Positions 34,480 to 47,882 of a stretch of DNA of 60,847 bases are shown in pieces. Positions within the stretch are counted from its first letter, which is position 1. The number at the start of each line of letters is the position of its first letter. The notes under the pieces are model-generated. The model had not been told where the DNA came from. It saw nothing but the letters and a program-made list of their open reading frames with translations, and ran no database searches. Source of the DNA: Welwitschia mirabilis (lineage: Eukaryota > Gnetophyta > Gnetopsida > Welwitschiales); the NCBI GenBank assembly GCA_051453625.1, contig JBOZIK010000001.1, forward strand, positions 235,635,757-235,696,603, in the 5' to 3' direction. A program made the position numbers and the translations under genes.

Positions 34480-35060
34480 ATATCAAGGAGGAGAATAAGT
34501 AGAATATATGATAAAAATTTATTCATCTAGAAAATAATCATCAATCATAAGATTATCAAGAGAAGAAGAAAAACATGATAAATAATCTACTACACTATTA
34601 TGTTTTCCTACTTTATTAATGATGGTAAGATTAACTTATTGCATAAGAAGGATCCATTTAGTAAGTCTAGAACTAGAACATTTCTTGGTCATAAGGTATC
34701 TAATAAATATATGATTGACATAAACATTCATATGAAAGACTAAAAAATAGTGTCTAAAATTTTTAAGGCAAAAGATTATGGCTAACATTTCTTTCTCAGT
34801 AGTAGTGTAATTAGTTTATATTTAGACAAATTTTTTACTATAATAAGATATAATTTTAAAATCATTTTTATACTTTTATCTAAGGACCCCACCCCTGGCA
34901 AAATTACTAACATCACATATTAATTCAAAATATTTATTCTAATTAGGTCTCATTATAATAGGTATGAAAGAGATTTTATCTTTAAGTCTTTCAATGCAAG
35001 CTGACAAGATTTATTTCATTTAAATTTATCTTCTTTTTTAAGTAATTAGTAAAGGAATTT
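34480..35060 (-). pseudogene. Element BC RNase H
   Basis: Minus strand: FHMNVYVNHIFIRYLMTKKC, then RLTKWILLMQ followed by a stop, NSVVDYLSCF and DDYFLDE. Same motif order as element A. Confidence 0.8.
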
Positions 35061-35165
35061 ATAAANNNNNNNNNNNNNNNNNNNNNNNNNNNNNNNNNNN
35101 NNNNNNNNNNNNNNNNNNNNNNNNNNNNNNNNNNNNNNNNNNNNNNNNNNNNNNNNNNNNNNNNN

Positions 35166-36340
35166 CTAATTAGGTCTCATTATAATAGGTATTAAAGAGA
35201 TTTTATCTTTAAGTCTTTCAATGCAAGCTGACAAGATTTATTCCATTTAAATTTATCTTCTTTTTTAAGTAATTAGTAAAGGAATTTATAAAATTTAGCA
35301 TAATATTAAATAAAACAATAATAAGCATTACAATAACTAAGAAAAGATTAAACTTATTTTACATTTTTTCAAGGAGTTAGGTTTTTAATGATACTTATCT
35401 TTTTAGCATCCATTCTAATTCTCTTACTAGAAACATGGTGATCTAAGACAATTTCATCATCCACTAGAAAGAAATTCTTCTCCTCGCCTAAATGTAGGCC
35501 ACTCTTAATATCTATCAAGGACTTTCTCTAAACTTTTTAAGATTTATTCAAAGCTTTTAGCAAAGATTAAGAAGGCATCATAAAAATTTCAATTAAATAT
35601 TCTAACATATCAGAAAAGATACCCATAATTGTATGTTGAAAACTATCAAGTACATTACAAATACTAAAAGGCATATGTATAAAAGTAAAAGTTTTCAAAA
35701 GTAAAGTGAAAGTTATTTTTACTTGATTTTCACTAACTATACAAACCTGACTATAACCATTATGCCCATCAAGAAACAAATAAAGGAATATCCTTGGATT
35801 CTATTAAGTATTTGATTAAGAAAAGATAAAGAGCAATGATTTTTCTTTATGACATTATTTAGCTTCCTAAAATTAATACAGATTTTCCACTTCCTATCTT
35901 TCATAGGAACCATCATCAAAGGACTAATTCACTCACTATCAGATATGGCATAAATAATTCTATCATTTATTGATTTAATGATTTCATCTTTTATAACTTA
36001 TTTAAGGGCTAGATTTAATCTATGTTGGTATTACCTAATAGGTTTTCTATTATCATCATGGTAGATTTTATGTTGAATACTAGAAGTATGAATAGATGTT
36101 AAATCTTTTTGGATCCAAGAAACCACATTAATCTAAGAATTTAAAAGTGAGATTAAAATTAATTCTTATTGGGGGAAAAGATTCTCATTTATTATTAAAT
36201 ATTTATTCTGATCATCACATAAAAAGATATACTTCACTCCACTAAGTAAATGCTTTAGATTTAATTTTAGATTTTTAATTTTTATTAAATTTTTTCTTAG
36301 AGTTTACTATCATCTCTAACCATCATCTAGATGACAATAA
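35166..36340 (-). pseudogene. Element BC reverse transcriptase
   Basis: Minus strand 35919-35737: VPMKDRKWKICINFRKLNNV, then NHCSLSFLNQILNRI. Then 35779-35567: FLDGHNGYSQV, FTFIHMPFSICNVLDSFQHT and GIFSDMLEYLIEIFM. The active site reads F-M-M-P-S instead of F-M-D-D-F because of an indel, so catalysis is lost. A 100-N gap at 35066-35165 is flanked by ~125 bp of near-identical sequence, a contig overlap rather than a biological duplication. Confidence 0.9.
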
Positions 36341-37140
36341 TGGATGACCTCCCTCAAAATATGAAACCTCAATTGTTTTTATATGTTGAAATTTATCACA
36401 TATTGCAATTTTAGTTTCTTCACTATCTTGATCAAAATAGTATGTTCATAAATGTTTATAGTTGAGTTCATCATAATCAAAAGCTTTTAAGTTTTTTACT
36501 TTAAGTTGATCATGATACAATGTAGGCTCATAAAGCATTAATCATCTATATTTAAGTGTATGATGCTGTAAAACTATTATTAGCTTAATTTCTTCCTCTA
36601 CATTCCACTCATTACCTAGGTCTTTTTCAATGTCATCGAACACTCTAATGATAAACTTTTTATTTTCTAAGTGACAATCCATCATTTTAGTTCTTGTATT
36701 AATAATACAATAGGTTGTTACATAAAATATTCTACCTAAAAGTAGTGGATAACTTTCATTATGCTCAATTTAGATTTCAACCACATCTATTGGATTGAAT
36801 GCTTCCTCAATTTGAATCACCATATCTTTTACTACTCTTAAACATTTCTTTATTGATTTATCTACTAATTCTAAGATAATAAGTATAGGCTTAATTCTAC
36901 TTTCCATAATAAATCATTAATAAATGTGTAAAGGCATAATATTAACACTCACTCCTATATCGATTAAGGCCTTCTTAATTCTTTTATTTCCTTCTAATGT
37001 AATACTAGCCATTGCTACCCTAGGATCCTTAAATTTTGAACATTTTTACAAAACTAATTTAGTTATAGATTTGGCTAGGAATACTTTACTAAGTATGGTT
37101 TATTTTTATTTCCTCCTAATTAAATCTTTCCATAAATTAA
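36341..37140 (-). pseudogene. Element BC protease and linker
   Basis: Aligned with 27421-28270. The conserved segment around 36840-37060 corresponds to the protease start. Frame broken by stops. Confidence 0.6.
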
Positions 37141-39070
37141 AATAGTTAGCATTTTCTTGCAAGAGTTTTTAAAATGGCAAATTTATGCTCACATTTTGTA
37201 TTAAGGATTTAAGGTTATCATCAAAGATAGGATTGTATTTAATCTATTAAGCCAAGGGATAGCAGGTTTATTTCGTTTATTTTGTGATGAACTTTTTTAA
37301 TTAATCTGAAGACTTAAAGGATAAGAAAAGCTATAATTTTCTAAAATTTCAATATCCTCCTCTTCTTCTTCATCTTTTTTATCATTTTTAGGAGTTAAAT
37401 CATTATAGATAAGAGGTGTTGTATCATTTTCACTTCTTGTTACAATGTTATAANNNNNNNNNNNNNNNNNNNNNNNNNNNNNNNNNNNNNNNNNNNNNNN
37501 NNNNNNNNNNNNNNNNNNNNNNNNNNNNNNNNNNNNNNNNNNNNNNNNNNNNNNNNNNNNNNNNNNNNNNNNNNNNNNNNNNNNNNNNNNNNNNNNNNNN
37601 NNNNNNNNNNNNNNNNNNNNNNNNNNNNNNNNNNNNNNNNNNNNNNNNNNNNNNNNNNNNNNNNNNNNNNNNNNNNNNNNNNNNNNNNNNNNNNNNNNNN
37701 NNNNNNNNNNNNNNNNNNNNNNNNNNNNNNNNNNNNNNNNNNNNNNNNNNNNNNNNNNNNNNNNNNNNNNNNNNNNNNNNNNNNNNNNNNNNNNNNNNNN
37801 NNNNNNNNNNNNNNNNNNNNNNNNNNNNNNNNNNNNNNNNNNNNNNNNNNNNNNNNNNNNNNNNNNNNNNNNNNNNNNNNNNNNNNNNNNNNNNNNNNNN
37901 NNNNNNNNNNNNNNNNNNNNNNNNNNNNNNNNNNNNNNNAGTGGTTTTTTATATACAAGCATAGGTTTTTAAAGAACATTCACTCTATTTTCAATGTTTG
38001 AATTTGTCTTCTTTGAAGATTGGATCATGTTGATTTTGATAATTTAATGTACTCTATTGTCAATTTGAGCTACTTGGTTGAAAGTGAGAGTTATTTATTT
38101 AAAAGTTTGCATTATTAAATCTATTTCTCAATGGTTGGAAATTTGGATGATTTATTTGAAAGTTCTTGAATTTGTTCTAAAAACTTTAAAAGTTAGGTTA
38201 TCCATTCATCCTAGTTGAAATTGATTTTGATTTTGATTTATAAAATTTAAAGACTTTTGGTTAAAAGCACATACCTCTTCATAGATTTTCTTTTTATAAG
38301 TTAGCAAGAAAGGATATTATTTATTTATATGATACTTGTCTTTACAAGATTACAAGTTGAAACCACATTCTTTTCATTTTTCATTATTGCATATAATATT
38401 ATTTTAGTGTATTTTTCTATTATTATTGTAAAATCCATAATTACAATTGTTGGTTCTTCCTCTATTTTCACTTCCTTTTTTCTTATTTTACTTCTTTAAG
38501 ATCTTATATAATATGGCTTGTAATATGATTTTCTTTAGATTTTTGTTTAGGCATGTTTGACTTACTTCCACTAATTCTTCTAACAACCTCTATGCATTTC
38601 TTAAAGTGAGATTCATNNNNNNNNNNNNNNNNNNNNNNNNNNNNNNNNNNNNNNNNNNNNNNNNNNNNNNNNNNNNNNNNNNNNNNNNNNNNNNNNNNNN
38701 NNNNNNNNNNNNNNNNNNNNNNNNNNNNNNNNNNNNNNNNNNNNNNNNNNNNNNNNNNNNNNNNNNNNNNNNNNNNNNNNNNNNNNNNNNNNNNNNNNNN
38801 NNNNNNNNNNNNNNNNNNNNNNNNNNNNNNNNNNNNNNNNNNNNNNNNNNNNNNNNATAAGATATGTATTTAGATTTCTTAACTCGATGTCGTCACCAAG
38901 AGGTAGGTTGAAACAATTTTGGATTTCATGTTTTTTATTTACAATTAGTTCTTTAAGAGTGACATTGGCATTTGAATTTATGGGAGTAGTAGAGGTTTAT
39001 ATCACAATATGAGAATTAGGTGAAGATACTCATTTTTGTTTTTGCATCGAATTTGACATTGCATAAAACT
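37141..39070 (-). pseudogene. Element BC gag, decayed and gapped
   Basis: An acidic patch (KNDKKDEEEEEDIEIL) at about 37325-37385 marks the gag-protease hinge seen in element D as well. Two gaps (37454-37939 and 38617-38856) remove much of the rest. The start lies near 39065 on the minus strand. Inactive. Confidence 0.6.
37454..37939. other. Assembly gap, 486 N
   Basis: Falls inside the gag of element BC. Confidence 0.9.
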
Positions 39071-39701
39071 ATGTTCTTCTAAACTATCTTTTGATAAATT
39101 TTCTTTGGAAAAATCATATTCTAAAATAATAAATTCATAAATCTTCTTAGTTAATTCTTAGAATATTTTTTGTACTTGTCGTGTGCTTACCTAGGTTTAT
39201 TTTGTAGTCAATAAAGCCCTCTTAGATATTTTCTTTGATTAGTAGATGCTCTCTCTGATACTTCATTTTTTTACCAAAATTTAGCATGTTCTAGCATGCT
39301 TAGTTCTATTTCTGTAAACATGGTCTCAGTGGTTTTCAAAATAATGTACCTAGATAATAGAAGCAATTAAAAAAACCTAAAAATGAAAAAATGGAATAAA
39401 AAATAACATAAATTAAAAATTGATAGTCATTCTCTAAGAAATCTATACGATAGAGGAAATGTTAGAAAAAACCCTAGTTCTTATGAAAATGAAAAACTAG
39501 ATTTACAGACCATCATCACCATGATGCATCTAGATAATAATGGGGGAAACAAGGTATTATTTTCAAAATGCAAATTGGAAATTGCAGAAAGAAAAACCTA
39601 TGTTTCCATTATAAAGATACAACACTACTTTAGATAGATACCTAAATTAATATCCAAATTAATTATCTGAGTAATGATAATCCTTGAACTCCAAGACACC
39701 T
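39071..39701 (-). other. Element BC leader
   Basis: Non-coding, with a short inverted-repeat module at about 39495-39545 (CATCATCACC and ATCTAGATAATAATGG). Confidence 0.6.
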
Positions 39702-39719
39702 TTTTTCATAATGGTTCTA
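39702..39719 (-). promoter_or_regulatory. Primer-binding site of element BC, strongly decayed
   Basis: The minus strand reads TAGAACCATTATGAAAAA. It aligns only loosely (about 7 of 18) with the tRNA-Asp complement, but its place three bases from the LTR-C end matches the other elements. Confidence 0.5.
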
Positions 39720-39722
39720 GGA

Positions 39723-39898
39723 TGTTGTGATGTGTATTTGTGTAATATNNNNNNNNNNNNNNNNNNNNNNNNNNNNNNNNNNNNNNNNNNNNNNNNNNNN
39801 NNNNNNNNNNNNNNNNNNNNNNNNNNNNNNNNNNNNNNNNNNNNNNNNTCTGATGTGTATTTGTGTAATATTTTACATTCTTATTAAATCTTGTCAAT

Positions 39899-39935
<37 letters not shown>

Positions 39936-41065
39936 AAATACAATACACTAATATGGATGAGAGTGATCTGAATTTTGTAATCCATTAAAGGCACATGTGA
40001 TAAAAAAGAGAATTGATTTGAAATGAAATATTAATGTACTTCCTAAATAAAATAAAATACCAATGCAAAATAAATAATGCAAGTAAATACACTTATGCAA
40101 ATGGGATGCAAAACTAATCTAAATGCAACATTTGTTTGATTACCAAATTAACTTGTCACAGAGATTAGCCCTATATAACTTATATCAATCAAGGAAAGTT
40201 TTCATAGATCAAGACAAGACTAAGCTATTAGGTGCATCAAACATAATATCAAAACAATGCAAGTTAATTTAGGAAATAAAATGCCATGCACCTAAACTAC
40301 CAGCATCAATCTTAATAAAGGTTTCTTTCATGATCTATAGCATAAATGAAGCTATTACAAAATCATAAGCAATATAGACCATAAGGGAGATGCACATAAC
40401 AAAAAATATAAAAAGAAAAATAGAGTCTCCTCGATGAAGAATACATAGTCTAACACCAAGAAAGATAACTCTGTGTAACTACAACCTTTGATCTCTTGTC
40501 ATAAAAATTTTTAATACCAAAGAAGATAAAGTTAAAATCAAGGATGAAGGAGGTGTTTACTACAAAAAAAGACTTTAAAAAAATAAATACTAATAGATCT
40601 AATAAAATCATAATGGTCATCCAAGAAGGCATATAATACATGGTAAACGTTTGGTAAATTTTGGTAAATAGTTATTTTAGATATTTTTCTACTAGTAATT
40701 TAGACATCATAGGAGATGATGCCACATCATATAGGATTCACATCAGCTATTAGATTAGTTTGCTAAGCATCCTAATCATCATAAGTTCTTCTATCATCCA
40801 TATTGTCCTCTAGATGATAAGGTGGATAATGGGATTTGTAAAATGTTTCTTGTGTCAGATTAGCCTCTTTGATTACAGGATTTCTACTCTATATAGGAAG
40901 TAATGCAATTTCTCTTAAATGCTATCAAATGTAATGAATATTGCTTGTTTTTATGATATTTACCTTAGCTCTCCATTATCATTAAAGCTTAATATAAACT
41001 TGTCTAATGTCTTGCAAAACTACTCAAAATACCCTATTAGACCCATGTAATTTAGTAGTGCAGCA
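39723..41065 (-). repeat. LTR-C, 5' LTR of element BC
   Basis: Homologous to LTR-A and LTR-B. On the minus strand it starts TGCTGCACTACT and ends at 39723 next to the primer site. It contains a 100-N gap (39749-39848) with repeated flanks and an AT dinucleotide run at 39902-39931. A 7-of-8 inverted repeat lies at 40793-40800 and 40823-40830. Confidence 0.85.
39902..39931. repeat. AT microsatellite in LTR-C
   Basis: About fifteen AT repeats. LTR-A and LTR-B have only a short ATATAT stretch at the same place, so this is a local expansion. Confidence 0.95.
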
Positions 41066-41089
41066 ATATATTATATCTTTCTCATAATA

Positions 41090-42560
41090 TGTAATTTTGT
41101 ATGTTACCTCTTTTTTTACGTGGTTTAGCTGGCTTGAGATTGATATTTTCTTCTTTGAATTTCTGAACATCCTCTTCAAGAAAACATTCTCTGTTAAGAA
41201 ATTCTTTCTTTTTTCTTAGAGTTTCTGATAAGCCTCTTCAATATTATTATCTTACTTATATTCATATTCTACTTGCTTAAACTTCTCATCCTCTTTTTTC
41301 TTTATTGCAATTTAAGAACCAATCTTCTTCTTCATCATCACTATACTATCATCTTTTTACTTATGTCCCAAAAGATCTAAGGAATTCTCTTACTTATGCT
41401 TATAAGAATTAGTTATGTTAAAATCATTAACTACTATGGAAAAAATAAAGAAATTAATAGAAATAAAATCTACTAAGGACGACATCCTTTTAATGTATGC
41501 CTCTCTATGGTCTGAATTAATGTCATTGTCCTAACTAGTAACATGACACTTCTTCTTCATTTTCTTTGAAGCCTTTTTGTTTTTGTTATTTGGAAAATTA
41601 ATAAAAATGTATTTAAATCCTTTGCAAGCATGGCAATAATTGTACTTCTTCTTTAACTTAGCTTTAAATTTTAATGATGTTTCACATAGTTCCTTCTCCC
41701 ATAATCCTTTTTTATTTTCTCTTCTTATCTACAACTATTCTCTTAAAGTTTCTAATAAGTAAGAAAGTTTTTCATCTAAATGTAAGTTTTAATCTAAAGA
41801 ATATGAACTAAACCTATCATTCCTTAGATTTAAAAATTAAAATTTTATTTTAGATTTAAAAATTAAAATTTGATTTATTTGCATTATGATATCTTTGACT
41901 TTATTGCATTTAGGCAGATGCCTCAATTCATATGTGAGAATTTCACTTAATAATTTTTTTCAACTTGACGTTTTTAAAGTTATTTAAATATTTAATTAAT
42001 ATTACTCTATTTTAATATTTTTAGAGACCTCAAGATCATCTCCATAATTTTATTAAAGCAAATACATTCATCAAGTTACCATGAATCATTAATGTTATCC
42101 ATCAATTTGTTATTAAACTTGATGAAAGTTTAATGGTATTGCACTCAAATTTACTCAAATTAGCTTATCAGAATTGTCTTCTTTATATTTTTAATTCGGT
42201 TTGTTTCTTCCTATATTAATAAATAATTAATTCTAAATTTCTTTTATAGTAGTAAAATTTTTTACTTTTTTATACTCTTCTAGATTCAATTTATAATAAG
42301 TTACATTTATGGCCTTTTTGTTAAGCATGGAATTATCCTTGTTTCAATTTTACCATTTGTTTCTTTCTTATGCCATTATCATCTCAATGTTATTAAATCC
42401 TTCTTTAATATTTGTACAATAATTAGAGCCTTTTACCTCAAATAACACCTACATTTGTGACTTCAAAAATCATAATTTGCCATCACTAAGGTAAGGATGG
42501 TGTTTAATAAGCTATTCCCCCATCTTTGATTACTTGAAACACACTTATAATAAGAAAAAA
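41090..42560 (-). pseudogene. Copia-2 gag, heavily decayed
   Basis: On the minus strand the segment near 41670-41600 reads CHACKGFKYIFIN, a copia zinc knuckle with His changed to Tyr and the last Cys lost, followed by Lys-rich sequence. The preceding 0.9 kb fits the UBN2 gag order only loosely (many stops). It is cut on the left by LTR-C. Confidence 0.6.
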
Positions 42561-42569
42561 TTTCAACAA

Positions 42570-42585
42570 CCTACTATGATATCAA
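42570..42585 (-). promoter_or_regulatory. Primer-binding site of copia-2 (initiator tRNA-Met type)
   Basis: The minus strand reads TTGATATCATAGTAGG, matching TTGGTATCAGAGC...AGG at most positions. It sits between gag and an LTR-like end. Confidence 0.65.
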
Positions 42586-42589
42586 TTAT

Positions 42590-43650
42590 TAATATGAGAT
42601 ACCCTAGAGGGAAGAGATAAATGAGGTAGTTAATGAAATTTATTACTTGTTTTAATTACAATTCAATCACAACTAAAAGGAAGTGAATATAATCTAGTAT
42701 AAAGTATGAATAAATAATTTAAACTTAATAATAGCTAGTACTTATTGATTAACAATAAGTAATACTAACTAGAGTACAATGAAATAAATACAAGAAATAA
42801 TATTCTTTTCATCTTGATTTTATAATGCAAATTTAACATCCAAATTAGACTTTACGATTGCTGTTAACAAATAAAAATGGAATTTCATGATAATAATTAA
42901 CCTTGAAATATATCATAATAAGGTTATATAATTAATGTCTGAAATGGATATATTTAATTATGAATAAAAGATGTAGGTGATGCCTTTTTTCATTTAAGAT
43001 GAAATGTTAGGTCATTAAAAAGTATTTTGTTATATAATAGTGATTCCATTATATTATGTTTTTTTGCACATCATAATAACATGGTATGTGACTAACTAAT
43101 AAAAGAAAAATATTCATTTATCCCATAATAGATAAAAAATGATTATATTCTACCTCCAACATGTACTTGTAATCTTTATTCTTGGCCAATTGATTCATTA
43201 CTAATTGATGCCCTATCAAGAGGTAGTTAATTTTCTAGGTAGTTGACTTTGGTTCTTAGTTAGTAAATCACATAAGAAGAGATCTTTTTCTAGTGAGGAC
43301 TAATAAACTAATTACTATTATCAGGTCATCCACTAATTATAACTTTACATGTTTCACAATAATAATTAGGCACCTACCTTATAATAGTATATCACTTACC
43401 TAATGTAGTTTTGTAACTTCAAGAATAGTTATTAATCACACACCTAGAGTTAGCTGGTCTCTTATCACTTAATGTATATACATCCTTCAATGCATAATCC
43501 CATTAGCTTCGGATAACCTTTACTTTGTTTAAATTTCATGCTTCAAGAATCATAGTATTCATTTAAAAAAACATTTACCTTGTTACTTAACTTTGTTTAT
43601 AATTTGGTTTATCATTAACAAATAATGAGAAGGTGCAACACCATTAACTA
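42590..43650 (-). repeat. Copia-2 LTR, outer end undefined
   Basis: The left end carries CCCTAGAGGGAAGAGATAAA, like the LTR ends of copia-1. There is no second copy, so the right end is a guess; a purine tract on the minus strand at about 44332-44350 is one possible marker of the true start. AT-rich, non-coding. Confidence 0.4.
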
Positions 43651-44790
43651 AAACAATATAAGTTTATCTCAATGAACTAAAAGCAAGAACTTACTTGGGA
43701 TTATATCTATTTATTTGAATCTATAAAATTATGTTTCTATATTTTTTTAAGAAATTCTTTTAGTTATTTCATATACAGTAATTACTTATTTTTTCATTTA
43801 TAAATGTTTTTTTTATATTCATTTAATAAAATTTATAATTATTTTAGACAAGGATATACTATGAATTTTTACTTTTTAAGTAAGTTTAACATTATAATAA
43901 ATATGCTATTTCTAAAAACATATTTTTATAAAAATGTTTACCTTGTACTTCTTAATTAAACTACTATATTTCATTTTGATTTTAAAAAACTACTTACTTT
44001 TAGAAATTTAATTTTTTAAGAACATATATCATATCACTTGTACATATATCAATTTGATTCTTCACCTATATATTTATTGCTTTACTTAATTTCTTATGCA
44101 TTAAAGTTTGTTTCATAATCTTAGATTCATAGGTATCATAAGAACTAATGACACAGTAGTTAGATCATATGATATTCTCATATCTTTATTATTTTTTAAT
44201 TATTTAGTATATAAGCTTTATATCATCTTGTGTTAAAGATTATAATTAGAGGCATAACAATATTAGTTTTTTATTTTGCTAATTTATTTAATGATTCTTA
44301 CACTAAAATGAATTTATAAATGAATTATGATCCTCCCCTTCATCTTTATTATAAAACCTGCTTTATGTTTCATAGAGAAAATAACATTTAACTCTATGAC
44401 ATAGCTATTTTCTTAAGTATCTTTAAATTCTATTGGTTTTACTATTAATGATTTTTTTATAACCATGCTTGTTGTGGCCATTGTATGAATAGCCTTTATG
44501 AATTTTTAGACAAAGTAGGCTTTTTATAAAAGATTGCATCTCGTGATATCATTATTTTCTACTTTTAGACATCTTATTATAAGTTGGTACTATTCAAAGT
44601 AAAATTAATATTCAATTAACTCTTAATGATGTGGGATTTAATATTTACCTTGCTTCTTTTCTCCATAGTTTCAAACTAAAATGAATGTTCAATTAGTTCT
44701 TAGTGATAGAAGGATTTTTTATTAGTATTAAAGATCCTTATCTTAAGCCTTAAAATGATAAGCTACTTTGAATGTGAATAGATAATGTTA
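43651..44790. other. Unassigned AT-rich sequence, possibly copia-2 pol
   Basis: It lies where RT and RNase H should be, given the integrase remnant beside it, but I could read no motif in any frame. Confidence 0.3.
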
Positions 44791-44799
44791 TTGTCTTTA

Positions 44800-45760
44800 T
44801 TTAAAAATACTTATGAAGATTTATACTATAAAGATATATTATAATTATATTCATTATAGATTTTTATTTTTTCTTAATAATTTCATAATATTATGTGGTA
44901 TATGGCATAATATTTTCTTTTCTTACATGAATTATATGAAGATATGTAATGAATTTCATGCTAATTTATCATTATTATCTTCCATCTGTATACATCCTTA
45001 ATTGAAGTTAATTTATTAACATGTTTAAAGTCCTTGAATATTTGTATGACATTAAATTTAAATATGATAAAATATACCAATAATTCTTAATAAGTAATCA
45101 ATAAAGGTTACAAATAATGCTTATCTATTCAAATCATTAAGTTTAATGAATCTAAATGTATCACTTACCATTAATTTCATTAACTTCTTATATCTTATCT
45201 ATNNNNNNNNNNNNNNNNNNNNNNNNNNNNNNNNNNNNNNNNNNNNNNNNNNNNNNNNNNNNNNNNNNNNNNNNNNNNNNNNNNNNNNNNNNNNNNNNNN
45301 NNNNNNNNNNNNNNNNNNNNNNNNNNNNNNNNNNNNNNNNNNNNNNNNNNNNNNNNNNNNNNNNNNNNNNNNNNNNNNNNNNNNNNNNNNNNNNNNNNNN
45401 NNNNNNNNNNNNNNNNNNNNNNNNNNNNNNNNNNNNNNNNNNNNNNNNNNNNNNNNNNNNNNNNNNNNNNNNNNNNNNNNNNNNNNNNNNNNNNNNNNNN
45501 NNNNNNNNNNNNNNNNNNNNNNNNNNNNNNNNNNNNNNNNNNNNNNNNNNNNNNNNNNNNNNNNNNNNNNNNNNNNNNNNNNNNNNNNNNNNNNNNNNNN
45601 NNNNNNNNNNNNNNCATTAACTTCTTATATCTTATCTATGATAGGAGAAATGGTTTCCTATGAATTTTTCTTATTTAACAAGACTCATAGAAAGAAAAGA
45701 TCCTACATATTTGAATATTTAAAAAAATAAAAAACATCTTGTTTATATTTACAGTCATTT
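44800..45760 (-). pseudogene. Copia GAG-pre-integrase/integrase remnant
   Basis: On the minus strand, near 45180-45060, the frame pieces read SDTLRFIKLNDLN then LFVTFIDYLLR, the start of a copia integrase core. Further on comes an IPHNIMKLLRKN-like segment near 44865 where the family has TPQQNG...ERKN. Highly decayed; a 412-N gap interrupts it, with the same 25 bp on both sides. Confidence 0.5.
45203..45614. other. Assembly gap, 412 N
   Basis: The ~25 bp before the gap are repeated directly after it. Confidence 0.9.
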
Positions 45761-46639
45761 CATAAGTTGCATGATTAATCTTTTATGACACTATAAGAAA
45801 TTAACTTCATCTTATGAAATAGAGATGAAACGAATGTCATGATTCAATATTTAGATNNNNNNNNNNNNNNNNNNNNNNNNNNNNNNNNNNNNNNNNNNNN
45901 NNNNNNNNNNNNNNNNNNNNNNNNNNNNNNNNNNNNNNNNNNNNNNNNNNNNNNNNTTAGATTGTATTTGCATGTCTTGTAATAGTAGGTATGCCAATTG
46001 TGTAGTGGATTTAACACCCACTTCCATTTTCTTGTATAATATCTTTAGATATATTATCTTTTGCTAACTTAAATATGAATATTAAGTTCATATTAAAATT
46101 TGTTATGCATGATAAATATTTAAGTAGTAATATTTTATAAATTTATTTTTTTTAGTTTTATGAACATGAAAACTTCTAAAATTGTTTATTATTGACATTG
46201 TATCATTAGTTACTTCTTCATAATTATTAAATATATTTGTGTTTCTAGTGATATATTCTAAAGAACTAGGATTAGTATATTTAAAATCATTCTCATCTTT
46301 ATTAATTAAAATTATAAAATATTCATTCTCTAGGATAGTTAGATCAAGTGTATTGACTTTTGTAACTCCAACTTTTTTTATTTTAACTTTTATTTATCTT
46401 TATTATTAGTTTTCTTAAAATTTTCACCTTTTTCTATAAAATGAGTTTCATATATATCTTCTTACTTTATTTATTATACTAATAACAAACTATGAAATGC
46501 ATTTATTCCTTCAAGAAATATGATAGTATTTTTATCTCTTTTTAAAGTGCCTTCTATTAAGGTTTAGAAAATTTGCATTCAAAAATATAAAGTTATCCTC
46601 TAAGTTTATAGGTTTTGATTATATTTTTATCATGAGTGT
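45761..46639. other. Unassigned AT-rich sequence with a 100-N gap
   Basis: Lies between the copia integrase remnant and LTR-D. Gap at 45857-45956. It could hold further copia gag sequence, but nothing was readable. Confidence 0.35.
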
Positions 46640-47861
46640 TGTAATGCTAATTTGTAGGAATTTGATGGTGTATTTTCAATATTTTACAGGACATTTATAC
46701 AGGTTTAGATGTAATTGTGATGATTATGGATAATTCATAGGATGTTCACTAAAACATATAATTCGTAGCATATTTGGAGGCATCTCAGGCTTATTTTGAT
46801 ACTTCATACTTTTAAGGGAGGATTAAACATGTATAAGACTAATTCCCTTTGAACTAAAAGATGGAGAGACCCAACATTCCCTCTATCATCCCCACAAATG
46901 GTAGGACAATTGCACTACTAATATGGATGTGATCTATGAAGTTGGTTGTAGGGAATAAAGCTAATGGACTGCCTTTTGATATGGAGTGATATCTCCATTA
47001 TTGTCCCCATAATAGTTAGGATGATAGTTATTTTGTATGAACAAAAAGAATTATCTTTTTAATAGGGTCATGCAACCCATGTAAGTTGCTAGGGTTTCTT
47101 CTCCAACTCTTAGGGTTGAGCTCCTAAAACTTCAATGTAAAACTATAAATACCCTCCTTTTCCTTCACTTCCATTTCCATCTTTTATACCNNNNNNNNNN
47201 GTGATGGAAGATTAAATGACAAGAGGTCCATCTAGTAGCTATAGAGAAAAGTTTACCTTGGTGTTATGATGTTGTAAGTGGATGTAAAGTGGATGATTAA
47301 TTTAATTACTCTTTTTACTTCTATTGTGTAAATGTCCCTTATCATTTAAGTTTATTGTTGTTTGATAATATCTCCATAAGTTTATTTAGATCATTACGAC
47401 AATCTTTATTAAGCTTGACTTTATTAAATTAGATTTTGCATTGCATTCTACATCATTCCATTTTCATATTTTCATTATCCATATTATATTTGGCATATAT
47501 TATAGTTTATGTTGGTTAGAAATAAGTGATGAACTCTTCCTAATTGATCTAAGTTATAAGGACTAATCCTTATGATAGGAGGATGGGAATTCAAATAGAA
47601 CTCACTACACTTGCATTTCATCCCTTGTATTTTACCATCATTCACTTTTTATTACATTTGCATTATTGTTTAGTTTTATTTACTAAAATAGAAAAGACTA
47701 CAATACTTTGTGAAATCAATTCTCTAACCTCTAGCCTAGTGCCTTCAATGGATTATGGCATTTGAGTTGATTATTGTCTATACTAGTGTGTGTTTTTTGC
47801 AAGTATTAATTTACAAGTTTTACCTAAGGATTTAAAGATTGCATAAATTTATACCATAACA
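46640..47861 (+). repeat. LTR-D, 5' LTR of element D
   Basis: Starts TGTAATGCTAATTTG, parallel to TGTAACACCAACTTAG of LTR-E1, and ends ...CATAACA before the primer site. A TATA box lies at 47144-47151 and the GTTTATTTAGATC-type block near 47390. It carries a TATTGTCC...GGATGATA inverted repeat at about 46995-47030. Length about 1.22 kb. Confidence 0.8.
47144..47151 (+). promoter_or_regulatory. TATA box in LTR-D
   Basis: TATAAATA followed by a pyrimidine-rich stretch, at the position equivalent to that in LTR-E1 and LTR-E2. Confidence 0.65.
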
Positions 47862-47864
47862 TTT

Positions 47865-47882
47865 TCACACAATTGTTAGGTA
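47865..47882 (+). promoter_or_regulatory. Primer-binding site of element D, decayed
   Basis: Reads TCACACAATTGTTAGGTA, about half matching the tRNA-Asp complement. It sits three bases after the LTR end. Confidence 0.5.

Noticed and set aside
34939-35290. Local tandem duplication in element BC RT
   Set aside because: The repeat is split exactly by a 100-N gap and is almost identical, as expected for an unmerged contig overlap.
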